Positions 26,601-41,347 of a stretch of DNA of 64,000 nt are shown here, one piece after another. The notes beneath the pieces are model-generated. The model made no database searches. It saw nothing but the letters and a program-made list of their open reading frames with translations, and had not been told where the DNA came from. A program made the position numbers and the translations under genes. Each line of letters starts with the position of its first letter. The stretch's first letter is position 1. The DNA comes from Camarhynchus parvulus (lineage: Eukaryota > Chordata > Aves > Passeriformes > Thraupidae), in NCBI RefSeq assembly GCF_901933205.1, contig NC_044572.1, positions 61,290,965-61,354,964 on the forward strand. The letters are read 5' to 3'.

Positions 26601-29600
26601 TCTACTTTGAGAAACAGGATGTTGAAGATAATGGTAAAAACAGCTTATAAATCACTTTTCTTGAAAGCTTAATTGGAGTAAAGTTTAGAATGACTGTTTA
26701 ACAATATTGCTGGAAGGTGAAAAGTCATTATTGAATTTGTCCATTCCTTGGCTACTATCAGTAGTCTAGGTGACCCAAGAAAAGCTGCTGTACAAACCCT
26801 TCTGTTACAATTGTATTCAAGTTCTGTGTATATTAAAGCCTATTCTGAATTTTTTGTGCAAACTTCTTTTAATTGGCAGTTCAAGTAGGTCCTTCTGAGA
26901 TGACACAAGCAGTTTCTGATTAAGTAATTGGCTGATATTGCATGTTCTGGTTTTGGGTAGAAAATGCAATTTACCCACACAGAATTCCTTGTGGACTCTT
27001 GAAAAAGATCAACCATATTAAGTGTTGAAAAAAAGACCACTTAAAATGAAAGAATGTCTTTTGCCAGTATTTGTGTGTTTACCATGCTCAGCCTATGAAT
27101 TATCTTGAGAATCTGTTTGATTTATATTAGTGGGATAATCAGGTTGTAAACAGTTTATCTTAGCCATTGGGTTTCCATTTGATTGTAACCAGTAGGTTGA
27201 TTTAGTTAAGGATGATCCAGAATCTCTTGAAAATCCCTGTAGAACATAAGTATTGACTGTTATTTTAGACAGAGACATCACAGACTGTAAGTTACACTTT
27301 TTTTCTTTACCTTGAGAAATCTGTGAGACAAACACAATGCTTGAACTAAAAAAAAAACCCCTAAAAAACCTCAACTTTTTTCTTTGTGTTCCAGAAAATA
27401 TATTACAATAGTTAAAATGAACAGCTGTAATGTTCGGCACAATCATCCATGTCTCTTAAACAAGTTCCATATACTGGTCAAACTGTGTAAATAGTTAAAT
27501 AAATGTGTACAAACTCAAGTTTTCATTTCCAGGTTGAAGACATCATTTGTGTTCAAACAGAAACCTCCATGTGGTTAATGTTGTTAATTTATTCTCAAAT
27601 GGAGAAACAACCCATTGTACTAATCCTCAGTGAAGACAGATGTCTTTTGTGGGACTGATGACATACATTCATCACAACCAGTGCTTTTAAAATAGTGGTG
27701 TATCCCCTACCAACCATTCCCATCTTGTGGCTATTGTGGTTGTGAGATATCTGGGCACCCTGTGCTGGTGTCCCCAGTGGCAGAGAGATAGGGAGCAGCA
27801 GTGTGAGGGGTGCTCATCCCTTGCTTTGCCTGCCATGGGTCCTTCCAGATTGCAGATGTTCAGCGCCAGGTTTTGTGTTTAGGGTGCCACAGCCAATGGA
27901 GGAACTGGTCAGTTGTCCCCATGGTTTTCCTCCCATCTTTCATCTTACCTTCGTCTAAATGCACTTAGCTGTGTCCTTTATCCTTGTGGGAACCAGCTCC
28001 TGATGCCACCAAGCCAAGTTTAGTCTTTTCCCCCATTCCTTAGCTGCAGCAACTCATATCTGCCTTCAGTGCAAGAAGCTCTATAAATCTGGATATGGGA
28101 AGTATGAGTGGCCCTACTGGGAGTAGTGGCTATTTCTGTATGTCATGTTTAGTTGGCACCAGAGCTGCTGGGTGGCTACAAGCCTGGCTTAGGTACAAGC
28201 AGCTCCTTTTTCCAGGGGCTCCAGATCCCACATGCCCATACACTCCCAGTTGGATGGTGTATCTTCTACAGGCTGTTCACAACACTGTTGCGTGGTCAAT
28301 AACCAAGTGGGAAACTGCTGCGCTGACAGCTATTCTGGTATTTGCACACAGTCCTAATTGATAGAGCTATTCATGTGGGGAAATAAGCATCTGTATCTGC
28401 AGAGTCAACATTTTTTTAGGGCACTGAGGAGACAGACAATAGGAGAGTAACAAACAGTAAGAAGAGTCAGAGTTGGGTTATAGCAGCACTGCTGTATTCC
28501 AGTGTTGCATTGTGTGGGGCTTCAATTTGGTCTTTGCCTGAAAAGAATCTCAGTGGACTGCAGAAGCTGGTGTTTCCTGGTGGTGTGATTTCTTCTGAAC
28601 TACAATTTGCGCTGCTGCACGATAGGGAGATATAAAATAAGGCTTTGTGTGCACATAGCAATTAAAAATTCCAGTGCAAGTTACTGTGGGGTTGTTTTGA
28701 ACCCAGGCAATTGTCTTATGCCTGAGTGCCTCCTTCAGCTTTAATTGGATGTTTTCCACTTGTTGCTAATACAGTTATGCCTTTTAAAGGCATAAAGACA
28801 TTCAGTGAGAAAATTGGGAATAATTTGTATTACAAGACATGTAACTGTTGTTTCTGTCTTTGTTATAGTCCACTGATGATAATTACACAGAAGATCACAA
28901 CACTTGCATGCCAGCTACATGATGGTAAGAAAAGGAATCTGTGTCCTGAAGACAGCCTTTATATACCAGTGAATTCTATGGTTGATTTATGGAGTGAATG
29001 AATGTAGTGCAGTGAGTTCCAAGTGAAGAAGAAAAATGCTTTATGGAGGAAAAATGAGAAACTTAAAGTTTTGATCAGTTTTTAGGATCAAACTGTCTTT
29101 GCAATATCAGAGACAACTGTTTTGCCCTTTGGGTATTCTACTTCCTTGGGGCCCAATTTGGATTTTAGCTAGTGCCAGTATCTCCTGTTTAGATGCTACA
29201 GTGCATCTCCATTAAGTTCTCTGAAGCTGTTACAGATTCTCACAAGTCAAGAGCTGATGATACATACACTCAGTCATTAATGTTAATTTAGCAAAAAATA
29301 TGCTAGCACTGATATATGCAGTGGTAATATACTCCATGAGCTCTGAGAGATAGAATTCAGTAGCTTTTCCGCAGTGCAGAGAGAAGCACAGTTGCAAGCA
29401 AAATAACATTGTCTTCAGTCTTGTGCTGTGCTGTGACAAAGAGCACTATTATTTCCCAGTAAAATGCCTGTGTCTACTACAGTGCAAAGGCTAAAAATGT
29501 CACTTGTCATCAGTAGCATTATTGCTTGTGCCTACTGATGTTGCAGTGAGAATTTCTGATGGTCTGAGGCCCACTGCCGTACGAGTTATGGGTTGTGACC

Positions 29601-32600
29601 ATGTTCACAGGGGTCTTTGGATGAGGGAAGAGATGAGGATCTGACTCCATGTTTCAGAAGGCTTGATTTATTATTTTATGATATATATTATATTAAAACG
29701 ATACTGAAAGAATAGAAGAAAGGATTTCATCAGAAGGCTAGCTAAGAATAGAAAAAGAAGGAATGATAACAAAGGCTTCTGTCTTGGACAGAGAGTCCAA
29801 GCCAGCTGACTGTGATTGGCCATTAATTAGAAGCAACTAACATGGGCCAATCAAAGATCCACCTCTTGCATTCCACAGCAGCAGATAACCATTGTTTACA
29901 TTTTGTTCCTGAGGCCTCTCAGCTTGTCAGGAGGAAAAAATCCTAAGGAAAGGATTTTTCATAAAAGATGTCTGTGACAGTGGGTGACTGAATAAGTGCC
30001 TTGCTATAGAGTTGTTGTGAGCAAGGATTTAGGTGATGGCATACGGGGGTCTGACATTGTTTGCAAGCCAGGTTTGCACAAGTGAATCTAATGCTTTTAT
30101 CTGGGTATAATAGACACAGCTGGAAGCTTGGCTAATTGACCATGTTGTTGGCATTCATGTTGCTGAGGCTTATCTGCTTCTGTAAATCGAGTCAGCTCAG
30201 GTATTGCTGCAATTCCAAGGTACACACCTAGGATGCTGAAGGTAAACGACCAGACAGAAAGGAAAAAAGACAACAGCAGAGGCAGAAGTGTTCTAAACAG
30301 ACTAGAAATCCTACAGATTAATGATGGTGGAAAAGGCTCATTACATTGCAAACATCCATATATGGAGCAGTTGATCAAATGAAGGCAGCTTGCAGTTCAA
30401 GCATGAGTGGCAAATTTGTTTTTGTAAAAATTTAACACAGCTGTCTGTAAAAGGAAACAGACAAACAAAATACACAGTCCTTTAAGTAATTAAGTGCTAA
30501 TTGTTTCTCTGAAATTCATGCCCTCCCAGTATTTACAAACTGAAACAGTGGAGAGAGAATGGAAATGAGCAGCTTATCAGCAGCCGTTTTAGGATGTGGG
30601 TCCTGTGTCTGTATTGGTAATTATGGCCAGTATGTTTAGAACAGTAGTGTCAATTGGTGCCAAGCCCCTGATCTTCTGGGGCTGTGCACATGGAGCTGTG
30701 CACATGCTGCACACCAAGTGCTGAGACTCATCCCGTGTAGTTCTGCTGAAGCCAGTGGGATTCCCTGCAGTATCTGCAGCTAAAGCTCTATGCTGAAGGG
30801 TTTGAGGTATGTGCTATAGACAGTATTTGTTTATCACTGGCCATGACACAAGATTTTTCCATCGCTTTCCTGGGACATTGAGTCTGTGTGTTACCTCTGG
30901 CCCCAAAGGTCTTGTGCACTCAACAGGAGGTCACCCTTCCAGTCTGGACCTTGTACAATTTCAGATTATTACTGATGTGGATGTTTAAGCTTGCTCCAGC
31001 AGCAGGCAGCTCAGCTGCTTGTTCACACCAGTGGAGCTTCTGTTCCCTGAGTGCCTGCTTGCCTTCCCCTGCCCACTCCTCCTGCTGTGAAATGCTCCAT
31101 TTCTCACCAAGGAGCCAGCGGGAGTCTTTTGCTTAAATGAACCAGCAGCTTCTGGCAACAGAGGTTTTTCCAGCCCAGCACAGTTTGTGGAGGCTGTTGG
31201 GGGTCGCAGCCAGTTGGTGGCATTGCCACTTCCATTGTGTGTGTGTGGGAATGCTATGGCTGCTCTTCCTGACAGTGTAGCCAGGGTGAGAAAGGGGGAA
31301 TGAGGTAAGGACCTGGGTAAAGAGGTACAGTAGAACTTGACATAGAAGTTAGGGATTGAGACGTATTAAAACCACCCGTGACAAAAAAAACCTGAAATTA
31401 TGGCCTTAGAAATTTGTTTGTGGGGTGCAAGCATAAGGCTTTGGGAATAGCTTTTACTGTTAGTCTTTTGGAAAGATGTAATCTGTCTTTTCTTTCCAGG
31501 AATAGGGCGACAAGCTGAAGAACTCACTGCTGAGCAAAATCGGCTTGCTGTAAAGTAAGGATGTAATTATCTGAGTGATTTGTGTCTAATTTATGCCAAA
31601 GAATTGGACTGTTTAGGTTGTTTGTTATTTGTTATTTTGTTTGGGTTTCTTTTTTTTTTTTCCATTACAGTGTCGGGGACAACATAGTGGCCCAGCCATA
31701 GAAATGTTTCCTGCTACTTTCCAGTCCATGAGATACCAAAAGTCCTACATGTTTTTTCTATTTGCTTGAGAAGTTTTTTCTTTGTAATGCTGCTGTCATT
31801 ACCCTCCTTAAAACAAACATACCTTCTCTCTTATATTCCTTTTTTTTCTTCAGTTCAGGACCTCTGCCTTTATCACATGTGCTGGTCAGTAAAGCACTGA
31901 AGTACTTGGCAATGTCTCATAAATATACTTAAATATATAGTCCATGTGCAACAGAATGAGTATTTGCTGTATTAACTTTTTTAAATTTAGCCTAAGACTA
32001 TACTATACAGACTTGTTGGCTATTATCTTCATCTGATCTGTGATGTGCTATTTTTCCAACTAATTACTCCTCCCCTGTCAACAATCCACTGGATAGTAAA
32101 AATTCTTTTTGGTTTGAGTCTGACAGTTCAAGTGCTGCTTTTCTTTGCCATAATTTTAGAATGCTGGCTTTTTTTTTTTGGTCTCCCTCCACAATCTTAA
32201 TACTCCTAGGTTTTCATGTTATGTAACTTCTAATTTTTCAGTGGAGAGAGCGCTCCAAGCGCACTTCTTTGAGCACCCTTTTTTTCCTAATTTGTTTCTC
32301 AATACAAATGCAACATGGAGTTGAATTTGTGTTTTGTTGTTGGTGTTTTTTTGGTGGGGGTTTTTTGTTTGTTTTTAATGAAGAATTAGTGTTACAGAAT
32401 TACTCTTAGAACCATAACTATGATATGTTTGCTGTGGCCAAGGAAATTATTTCCTTAATTTCCAAGGTAGAAGATTCAGCCATCAGAAAATCTGCCTATG
32501 TACTTCAGAAAGCAAGGGAGTAATTTCTTGAAAACCAAAGCCCTTGTAGGTAGCTGTGACCCCATAGTGTCTATTTTTAAAGCTCACAGCATAATTTTTA

Positions 32601-35600
32601 ATGGCACTTGGTCATTAATTCTAGTCAAATTCTCACTAAACAGGCTTGGTTTTTTTTCTTGTACAGTAGATGAGTTCATAATAGAAAAGAAGATGCCAAC
32701 AGTTAAAGTGTCAGTGGCAGACAAGTCATAACTGAAGGAGTTTTAAATCCCCTTTGGTAATACAGCCTTTTGTCTTCCCTCCTGTTCTTGGTCTGTTTTT
32801 GTTTCTCACTCATCCTCTGTGCATTCCTTTGCGCATTGCTCATGTGTCCCCACCCAACCATGTGCAGAACCCAAGTTGAAACTAATGACTTTATTTTTAA
32901 TCTTACTGTAGAGCTAGGAAGCCCACACCATGGACCTGTTTTTGCAGGACAGAAAGATGACTCTTACCCCAAATTGTTTGCTCCATCTTTCTGTGAAATG
33001 CTTTCACCAGAGAACATACCATTCAGGCACTAACATCTACAATAACCAGTAGAGTGAATGCAGAAAATCCTTGCTAATCTGTTTATTCAAACTAATTCCG
33101 CTTCAGAATAGAAGTAGGCAACAGAAAATGTTTAACTGTTGCTTAGTTTTTCTGCTAGAAATTTGTTTTAGTCTTAAAGAATTTTAAGTGTGTTTTGGTT
33201 ATGCGCGTCCATCTGTGTCTTGGGCAGGAGAGCCCTCAAGCACTGTGCCCAAGTTTGTGTTTTCATCTGAGGCCTCCATGTTTACTTGAATGGTAACAAT
33301 TAGGACATTTGTGGAATGCATTCACTCTAATGCAGTGCAGAACACAGTGCATGGTTTGGATGTTGGCATTTTCTGCGACATAAAAACCCTGAGCCTAACA
33401 ATTTACAAATTACACTACTGCTGAGAGGCCTTTGCATTGTAATGATCTGTAGCAAAGGCAGTGAATCTTTTTAATTTTACATCAAATGTACAGCCCCAGA
33501 AGGAACTGGTTTGGTATGCACTTGCAAAGTGGAAAAAAATTAATATGACTTTCATCTTCAGCCATCTTTCAATTAATATGGTTATTCCCCGCCCCCACTT
33601 AGTTCCTTTTCCTGTTCATGATGCAATACAGGCAATTACTTCCTTTATTTGAACAGTAGGAGAGAGTGCTTGTTCTTTGTCTTCCTGTATGTCTCATGTG
33701 ACACTTCCCATTTTTTGAAAGGCTGAATGAAGGGAGGGTGAGAGCCCCTCCCAGGACTGAGAGCCCTGGTTTTAGAGACTCCCTGCCCTGTGGTTTGTAC
33801 AACAAGGCAGTATGGTCCCTGATATCTTGGACAGATGTCCAAAACCAGCAACCAGCTTCTCACTCCTGGTACTCCTGACCTGTCCAAAGTGGACAAATTT
33901 ATTACAGTTTTTAGCGAAAAAGTTTCTAAGGTTACAACTTTTCAAATCACTTGCATTAGTTTCACCTGTAGTTTAAGCACTTTGATGTTACCTTTGCTCT
34001 GACTGCCATCTACCAGACATCACCAGAATATGACAGGCTGTGTTTTATCTTCCCCAGAAAAGATCTAGAGAGCTTTCAGCTGGGGGGAAATGGGTAGGAG
34101 AGAGGTGAGGACTGAGGCAGACAGTGCAACAAAAAACATTGGTGAAAGCCTTTGATATGTTTTACCTTGTTTCCTTTTTTTTTTTAAAATTTGTTCTGTT
34201 GTGTGTGGCTGATTTTTCACAGGTCAAGACCTTCTTTACTGGAGTATTTAAGTTATCTCCTCAATTTTATGAGCATCATAGCAGGGCCTTGCAGCAATTA
34301 CAAGGACTATATTGCCTTCATTGAAGGGAGGCATGTGCACATGAAACTGTTAGAAGTGAACTGGAAGCAGAAGGGTTATGACAGACTTCCTGATCCTTCT
34401 CCAACTGTAAGTTTTAAAATGACAAAGATTGATTGCAGGGGGCAGGAAAGTACAGCTTTGTACATGATTCTCATAATTAAAAGCTAAGAAGAAAAACCAG
34501 TTTTAGGTTATCTTGCCAGTAAAGGTTACAGTGAGTTTTTTCTGCCAGTGGCTGCTGTTTTTATCACAAGGTCAGGGGTGAAGGGGCTGGCGAATTTGCC
34601 AAATGGGTTTGGCATGCAAAAAGGGTTAGTTGTTAATGGGTGTCCTTTGTGCAGCAATGGGAATGGGCTGCAGGTTCTGACAATGACAAGTTGCAGTTCA
34701 GCTCCAGACAGAAGAGGAAATGTCAGAAAAACAAAAAAAAAGTCAAATCTCCCCCACGGTGCAGGAGATGTTAGAAGTACATGAACCACTGCTAATCAGA
34801 AACTGTAGCCTGTCCAGGTGCTTTGCAAGAGTACACTGTACACACTTTAAGATGACTCAAGAGGTGATTTTTTCACATAGTTTTAACACTAATCTGGGTT
34901 TTATATTTTTTAATGTTACTTAAAATGTTCTTAGGAAATAGCCTTTTTGTAAAGCAGAATAGTGTAGCATGAGGTTCAGATTTCTCTCTCTTATCTTAAG
35001 GTGACACTGAAAGTGTAACTTTCTGAATGTGCGCAAAATGTCTCCTCTGAAGTTAAGCATGTACTTTTGTATAATGATTCCTATTGCACACAGCTGTCTT
35101 TCTACTGACCCTAGTGGTGTTAGTTCTGATTTACATTACTTTGACTGACGTCAGAAGAAGGCCTATATTGTGGAGGATGCAAGTCAGGACAGAATATTAA
35201 AATCTGCATAAAAAACAATTTCACATTACTTTATTCCAGAATTTGGAGAATATATAAAAATAGATCAAAAGTCAAAAGGATAAAAAATACATGGTTGTTT
35301 TAATAGTACATTTCATTTTTATTAGCCTTTTGAGAACATGAGTCAATTTTCACATGGTATCCAAGTGCCAGATTACTTTTTAATTGCAGCTGGATCAAGA
35401 AGTGTTTACCCATGGTGTGTATTTGCAAACAAGCTTTGAAGTACTGCAATGATTGTCAATAATGGTGTGTAGGAAGCTAGGGAGCTGGAATAGACAAGGT
35501 GTGGCAGAGCACATACCCTGTATCGTGAGTACAATGTGCTGTAACAACACAATGCTTTTTGGAGAAGTGATTTTTAGCAAGACTTCTGGGTGGTAGCTGG

Positions 35601-38600
35601 GTAGTTAAGACCTACTGTTGCACAGAATATCAGTGCTTTTGGCTTCCAGGAGGAACACAGTCTTTAGTTCCAGGAGGAGACAGTACATTTAGAGAAGATT
35701 TCTGCTTTCCACTGTAGGGCTTGGTTTGCTTCCTTTCCCATTTTAGAATCTCCGCACACTGATGTAGAGTCTGTCATGAAGTTCACCACTGATTTTGACT
35801 TGTGATTGTCCTACCTATCTATAGGTAGTTCAGTAAACAAAATTAAACTAGAGATGTGACTCTGGCCTTCTCTTGGTCACCTCCTCTAAATTAATTAGTA
35901 TCAAATTTGTCACTGGTAACTTTAATGGTTCTTGAAGCCCATTGTTTTTGTACGTCATAAGCACTGCCTTGTTCTTCCCCTTGAACAAATGTTTCTAATG
36001 CATGTTTCATTGTTTGTGCTTTTTAGGGAGCAGTGATGTACAAGCTGTGTATCACACTAGTATCTCTCATTTTATTCTTGACACTTACCAAGAACTTTCC
36101 TATGGCATATATTATTGACAACGAATTTCTTGATAAAACTCCCTTCTTGTCAAGACTTGGTTACCTGTATGTTGTAACACAGGCAGCAAAACCAAAGTAT
36201 TATTTTGCATGGACGTTGGGTAAGTCTGGCTACGTTATGTACTTTTGTATGTAGCAAATAAGTTCCTAAATGGGGGAGGAGGTCTGAAAGCTGGGATGGA
36301 GGGAAATAAAATTGTCCCTAGACCTGTAGTTCATGTGGGAGATGTGTTCCTTCAGGCAGTGGATCCTGTGCTTGTTGGGGGGCTGCTGCTAGGCCTTGCC
36401 TCTAAAGTACTATGGGGTCCTGTATACACCTTGGCTTTGAGCAGTCCAGAGAAAAGATTGGAGAACTGTGGGGAGCAAAGGAAGTGTTGGGAAGGACCAA
36501 AATGTCTGCAAGGAAAAGGGAGAGGAAAAGTAACTGAAGAGGGAAGCAAATTTTTTTAAGAGCCAATCAGACTGGTGGTCAAAATAATATTTTTGCGTTT
36601 TACCTTAATCTTTTACAAGTCATGTTTCATCATCTATCTGTGAGGAGTCAAATCCTTCAGGCCAAGCTGAAAATCTCCTGGATTTTTTTGCTGGTATTAC
36701 GAGACATTGTGTGTAGGGGAGATCCTGGAAGTCCAGCAAGGAATGCACATACCTTGAGGCTGAGCAGGGTGTCACTGAGCTGGAAATAGCCAGGGAGATT
36801 CATTGCGAGGCTGTGATTAAACTGCTGGGAATAAAACTGTCAGATTCAGGGAATGCAGCCAGGACTGGCTTGTGTGGGATGGGAAAGGCTTTGAGATAAA
36901 GAATGGCTTGCTCACAAACTTACTTTTGTGGGATCCAATGTTAAATTGTTGCCTCCATTTTTTTCTGGCATTATAGTTAACTGGAAGGCCATTATTAAAG
37001 AGATAAACTGAACTTGCATTTGTGACAAGAGCAGGCTGCAGAGGCTCTAGAAATGTCTTACAAATGAGGCAGTTAGCAGAAAAGTATGCATTGCATAGTG
37101 GAGGGTGAGGCCTCATCTATTCACATCCCAAATCCAGGCAGCAGAACAGCAGGCACTTTATCCTTTTTTTATTCTTTCCCAGTTTTGCTCCCGGTGGCAT
37201 GGCCCAGGGCATTACAAAAGCCCTGCTGAAACGGGCCGAGAAATGCTTCCTGTCCTCAGGACAGGACAGGCACGCTATTGTGTGGGAACTGCCCCGCCCA
37301 GATCCATGGCAAGAAAATTCGGCTTCTCGCTGGGATAGTTCTGGGAACACGGCTGCAAACCGAACTCCCAGCTGTTACTGAAACCACTTTGGGTCCGAGT
37401 GCCTCCAAGCAAGGAGCTGTGAAAGCCATGCACAGCCCGAGCTGTTCCAGTCTGCAGGGAAACGAGCTCTGCGGAGCTCTGAGCAGCTTGAGGGGATTCG
37501 TGCTCCTGAGCAGCTTGAGGGCGCACAGTTGGGACTTTTCTGTGCTTCACACCGTGCTCTGCAGACAGCAGTCCGGGAAGTAAAAGGCCAAGGGGGATGC
37601 TATGTAATTATTGCTTGTCCCATGATTCCTGGTTTCTTGGTTTTGGCCAAGAAACGCTCATTATTTGGTCCCTGACACCTTTGGAGCAAGGAGGAGCAAA
37701 TCCAGGAGTGCACTGCTCTGGGGGGATGGGTATGTGCAGCTCCAGTCTCTGAGATTGGGCAGCATCCTCTGGGCCAGCTTCAGGCAGGGTTGTTGTTTAT
37801 TGTTTGAGTGTTTTTTAAACAGGGAGAAAATAAAAAAAAAATGGAGAGCTTTCTTTTCATCAATAAAATCTCTCTCATTTAGGAAAGCGGAAAACAAAAT
37901 AGAAAGTTTCCGGTTAGAGAAGGTTGCTTGTTTATTTATTTGTTACTCTTGTTGCTTATAATTGGGTTCCCTCCCTAGTTTTGTGCACTAGGGCTTCTCC
38001 ATGAGCTTGTGCCTGTACTCACAGCATTTACAAAGTAAAATCTTGGGGAAGAAATGCTGACCTTCTTAAAGAATAACCAGGCTTGTATTTTGTAAATGAC
38101 CTGGAAGGAAAAGCCTAACCTGTATTTGCGCTTCCCTTTTTGTTCCAATGATCCTCAGTGTTGGCTGCAACACTAGTGATCTGGAGACAATAATGAATTC
38201 TCCCTTCTGTTTTCTTAGTACTCCAAGTAGGTATTTCTAGCAGGGGCACATTGAAATCAGAATCTTGAGACCCAGTGATGAGGTGACTCCCAGGCACTCT
38301 GAGAGGGGAGGTGCAAGAGTGCATCAGTGTGTAATGCCTACTCTTAGCCAAGATTTTACTTGCTTTAAGGTAGCTACATGTGTAACTGAAGTTACTCAAT
38401 ATTTGGTTCATAGAGATGTTGAGGCACTTTATGAGGCACTCAGCAAGAGGATTAGCAAAAGGCTTTGTCTGTAGAATTCTGAATGACAGTCTTAATTAAC
38501 ATAGCCATGTTGGAACTCTTAATGGAAATAATAAGCATGTCTTTGAGATATTAAGTTTTTTTTGAATTCTGGAAAATGCTGTGACATCCAGGTGCCCTTT

Positions 38601-41316
38601 TGAGAAAATTGCTCATTCATTTTATGGTAATATCTGTCTCAGATGAATAATAAAGGCCAAATAATAGGAAAAGTGATTTATATTCGTTGTTATTTTATTA
38701 TTTCTTCTGCAGAAGGAGTAGCTAGTCTTTCCTCTTGTGTAGCCTTATAGTAATGCCCTTTTGCAAAGAAGAAGCTTCTCCTAGAAAGAGAGGTTGCTAA
38801 ATCCTACAAAGCTGTCTTGAATGTTTGTTTAGTGCCATACTGACTTGTAAGAAAACATGTCTCCTCCAGCAGTCTGATTTTGACCTGTTTTGCTTTGACA
38901 TTGCAGCAGATGCAGTCAACAATGCAGCTGGTTATGGATTCAGCGGAGTTGATGAGAAAGGCACTTTCCACTGGGACCTGTTGTCCAATTTGAATATCTG
39001 GAACATTGAGGTGAGATAGAGGAGTGGCTGCATTGGCATAATTATACAGAAATGGGCATGGTAATGGGTAAGGGCTTTAGTAAAAGGAAATCTATGCTAC
39101 CAGGCTGCTCCTCTTTAGCACAAAGAGGTTTTGTATTTTATCTGTTGGACAGATAAAATGCATCTGTTTCACAGGCTACCTCATGCTCTGTATTCAGGTT
39201 GTATTTCTAAATAGTTTTGTGAGAGCTAAAAATAATGATATCAGATATTTAATAAATGAGCAGTCAATTACTGTATATTGAGACTGAGCTCAGTGGGTCA
39301 ATAAATTGTTCGCAGCTATGAGTCTTCACCATCTGTGGTGTGTTCTGTTTATTTACTTCTAACAATCTTTCACTTTTGTAGCCCAGTTGAGATGAGTGGT
39401 GGTAGTGAAAGAGGATGCCACAAGTGGCACAGACACGTGCAAGGGCTGAACTGCCTCTGGTATGTGGAGAAAAGCAAGGGTAGGAGACATAACAGGTACA
39501 AACCAAGCAAGCTGAGTGGGAGCTGACAGGGGCACACAGAGCTTAGGTGGGTGCTGGTCTAGAACACCATGCTGGGAGCCACACTGTTGCTCAAAACATC
39601 TCTCACTCCTTCCTTGTGACTGCTGCATACTTTTAAGATCCATTAGCCTTTTGAAAACTATTCATGTTTGTGTCTCTAATGCAAAAGATGGCCCATATAA
39701 TTTGTTTACCCTGAAGAATATTTTGTGAGTGCCAGTGAGATGTGGAAATATTTATGTGTCTGTGACTGCTTTCTAAAGGCTTCTTTTATGGAAATAGGAG
39801 AGGCCTCGCTCTCTAATTGTCTAGTTGTGATTTTAAAAGTAATCACAGATAAAAATAAGTTGATTGCTTTATTGCTGAACAATCTGTGACTAAGTGAATG
39901 TGCTGTAATAGCTCTTCTCAAAAATGAAATAACCCCTGTAATTCTTCCTTGAAGATGCCAAAATTGGAAGTCTTATTATACATTCCCTGTCTTTCAACAT
40001 TCTTTCTCTTTTTCTTTTTTAACCATGATTAATCCTCAGTGTAGTCCTTGATGAGTACAGGATACACAGCCCAGAAATACTTTACACTTCTTGATGACAG
40101 CAACACCCTAGATACCACTCTGAGATCTTGAATCTATTTCTGATTTAGTTTTGGGGCAGGAGATGATTCTTTGATGGGCTGAGGCAGCTTCTGTTTGAAG
40201 CAGGAAAGTAAAATGCAGCCAGTACTCTTCAGTCAAGCCAAATGAAGGAGCCTTTGCTCCTCTCTACTCGCTGAACTGATGGCCTCTCAAAACTTACTTC
40301 CTTTATGGGTCACATGGGCAACAGAGATCAGAAATTTTTCCAAAAGCATAAAATAGGGTGGTGTCTGATTTTTTTTCATGTTTGCAATGAGAAAAAGAGA
40401 GGCTATGGAGACCATGGCTTTGGCTAAGCCTTGAACCATCACTTTATGTGCCAACAGCAATGCTGGCAGTTGAAGTGTGATTGTACAGTGTATACAGATA
40501 CAGTCTATGTATTCAGCAGGTATAGCCACCTGCATGTGTAAAATTACCTCAGAGCTGTCAACTTGAGTGCTAAATGTGACTATCTGATCTGTAGAAAAGA
40601 TAAGCACATGGAAGGGGTTGTGTGGGCCTTAAAACATGACAGGGTCTAAGCCCACGTGGGGGACTTGAAAGCCTTGGCAGCGTGCTTGTTTTGACAGCCA
40701 GCAACTACTTCCTCTCTTGGTAATGTAACAGGGGAACTTAAAGGAGGCCAAAAGAGAGTGACAATATTAGTTGGAAGAGAAACTGTGTTTTTCTTGGCTT
40801 CTCGTGGTGCAGTAATGCAATTAAAATGTGGCAGTGCTGCATTGGGAATTGTTAATCATTTTAACTCTTTAAATGCAGAGGATGAAATGCTAGCTTTAGG
40901 GATTCTGTGTGGAAGTGGAAAGATATTTGCACAATTCCCTTGGAAGCCCTTGCCCTTAATCCATGTTTTCAGTCATTTTTTCCATCCCTTGCCTTCAGCT
41001 GATATGGCATAATATTGTGGTGTCAATGAATCATGTCCCCACTTGGCCTGGGTGTCCTTGGAGGTTTCTGCCAGCAGGTGAGGGACCAAGGTGGAGTTGG
41101 GAGGTGAAGCAGTAGGGGAACTGATGCTGACCAACAGAGTCCAGCAGCCCCCTAAAGCTGGTGAGCTCAGAGGAGGAGGTATGGGTGGTTCTCTCAGGAT
41201 ACTGGAGTCCACTCTGGTTTCTCAAGCTTAGCAGTGGGCTGAGAATTGGCTTCTAAATTTAGTCCTAATTTTTTTGCCCATGTTTTTCAATCTTCTCCCT
41301 TCCTTCTCTAAATAGA

Positions 41317-41347
<31 letters not shown>

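Larger units (their letters stand above)
18621..28868 (+). other. MBOAT1: MBOAT1 intron 4
   Basis: A 10.2-kb GT-AG intron, the largest complete one here. It holds a GT-rich block (18761-18848), a (CT)n run near 19986-19998, CR1 fragments at 22194-22572 (+) and 25261-25910 (-), and an 80-nt hairpin at 24182-24261 on the transcribed strand. No exon is recognised in the rest. Confidence 0.92.
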
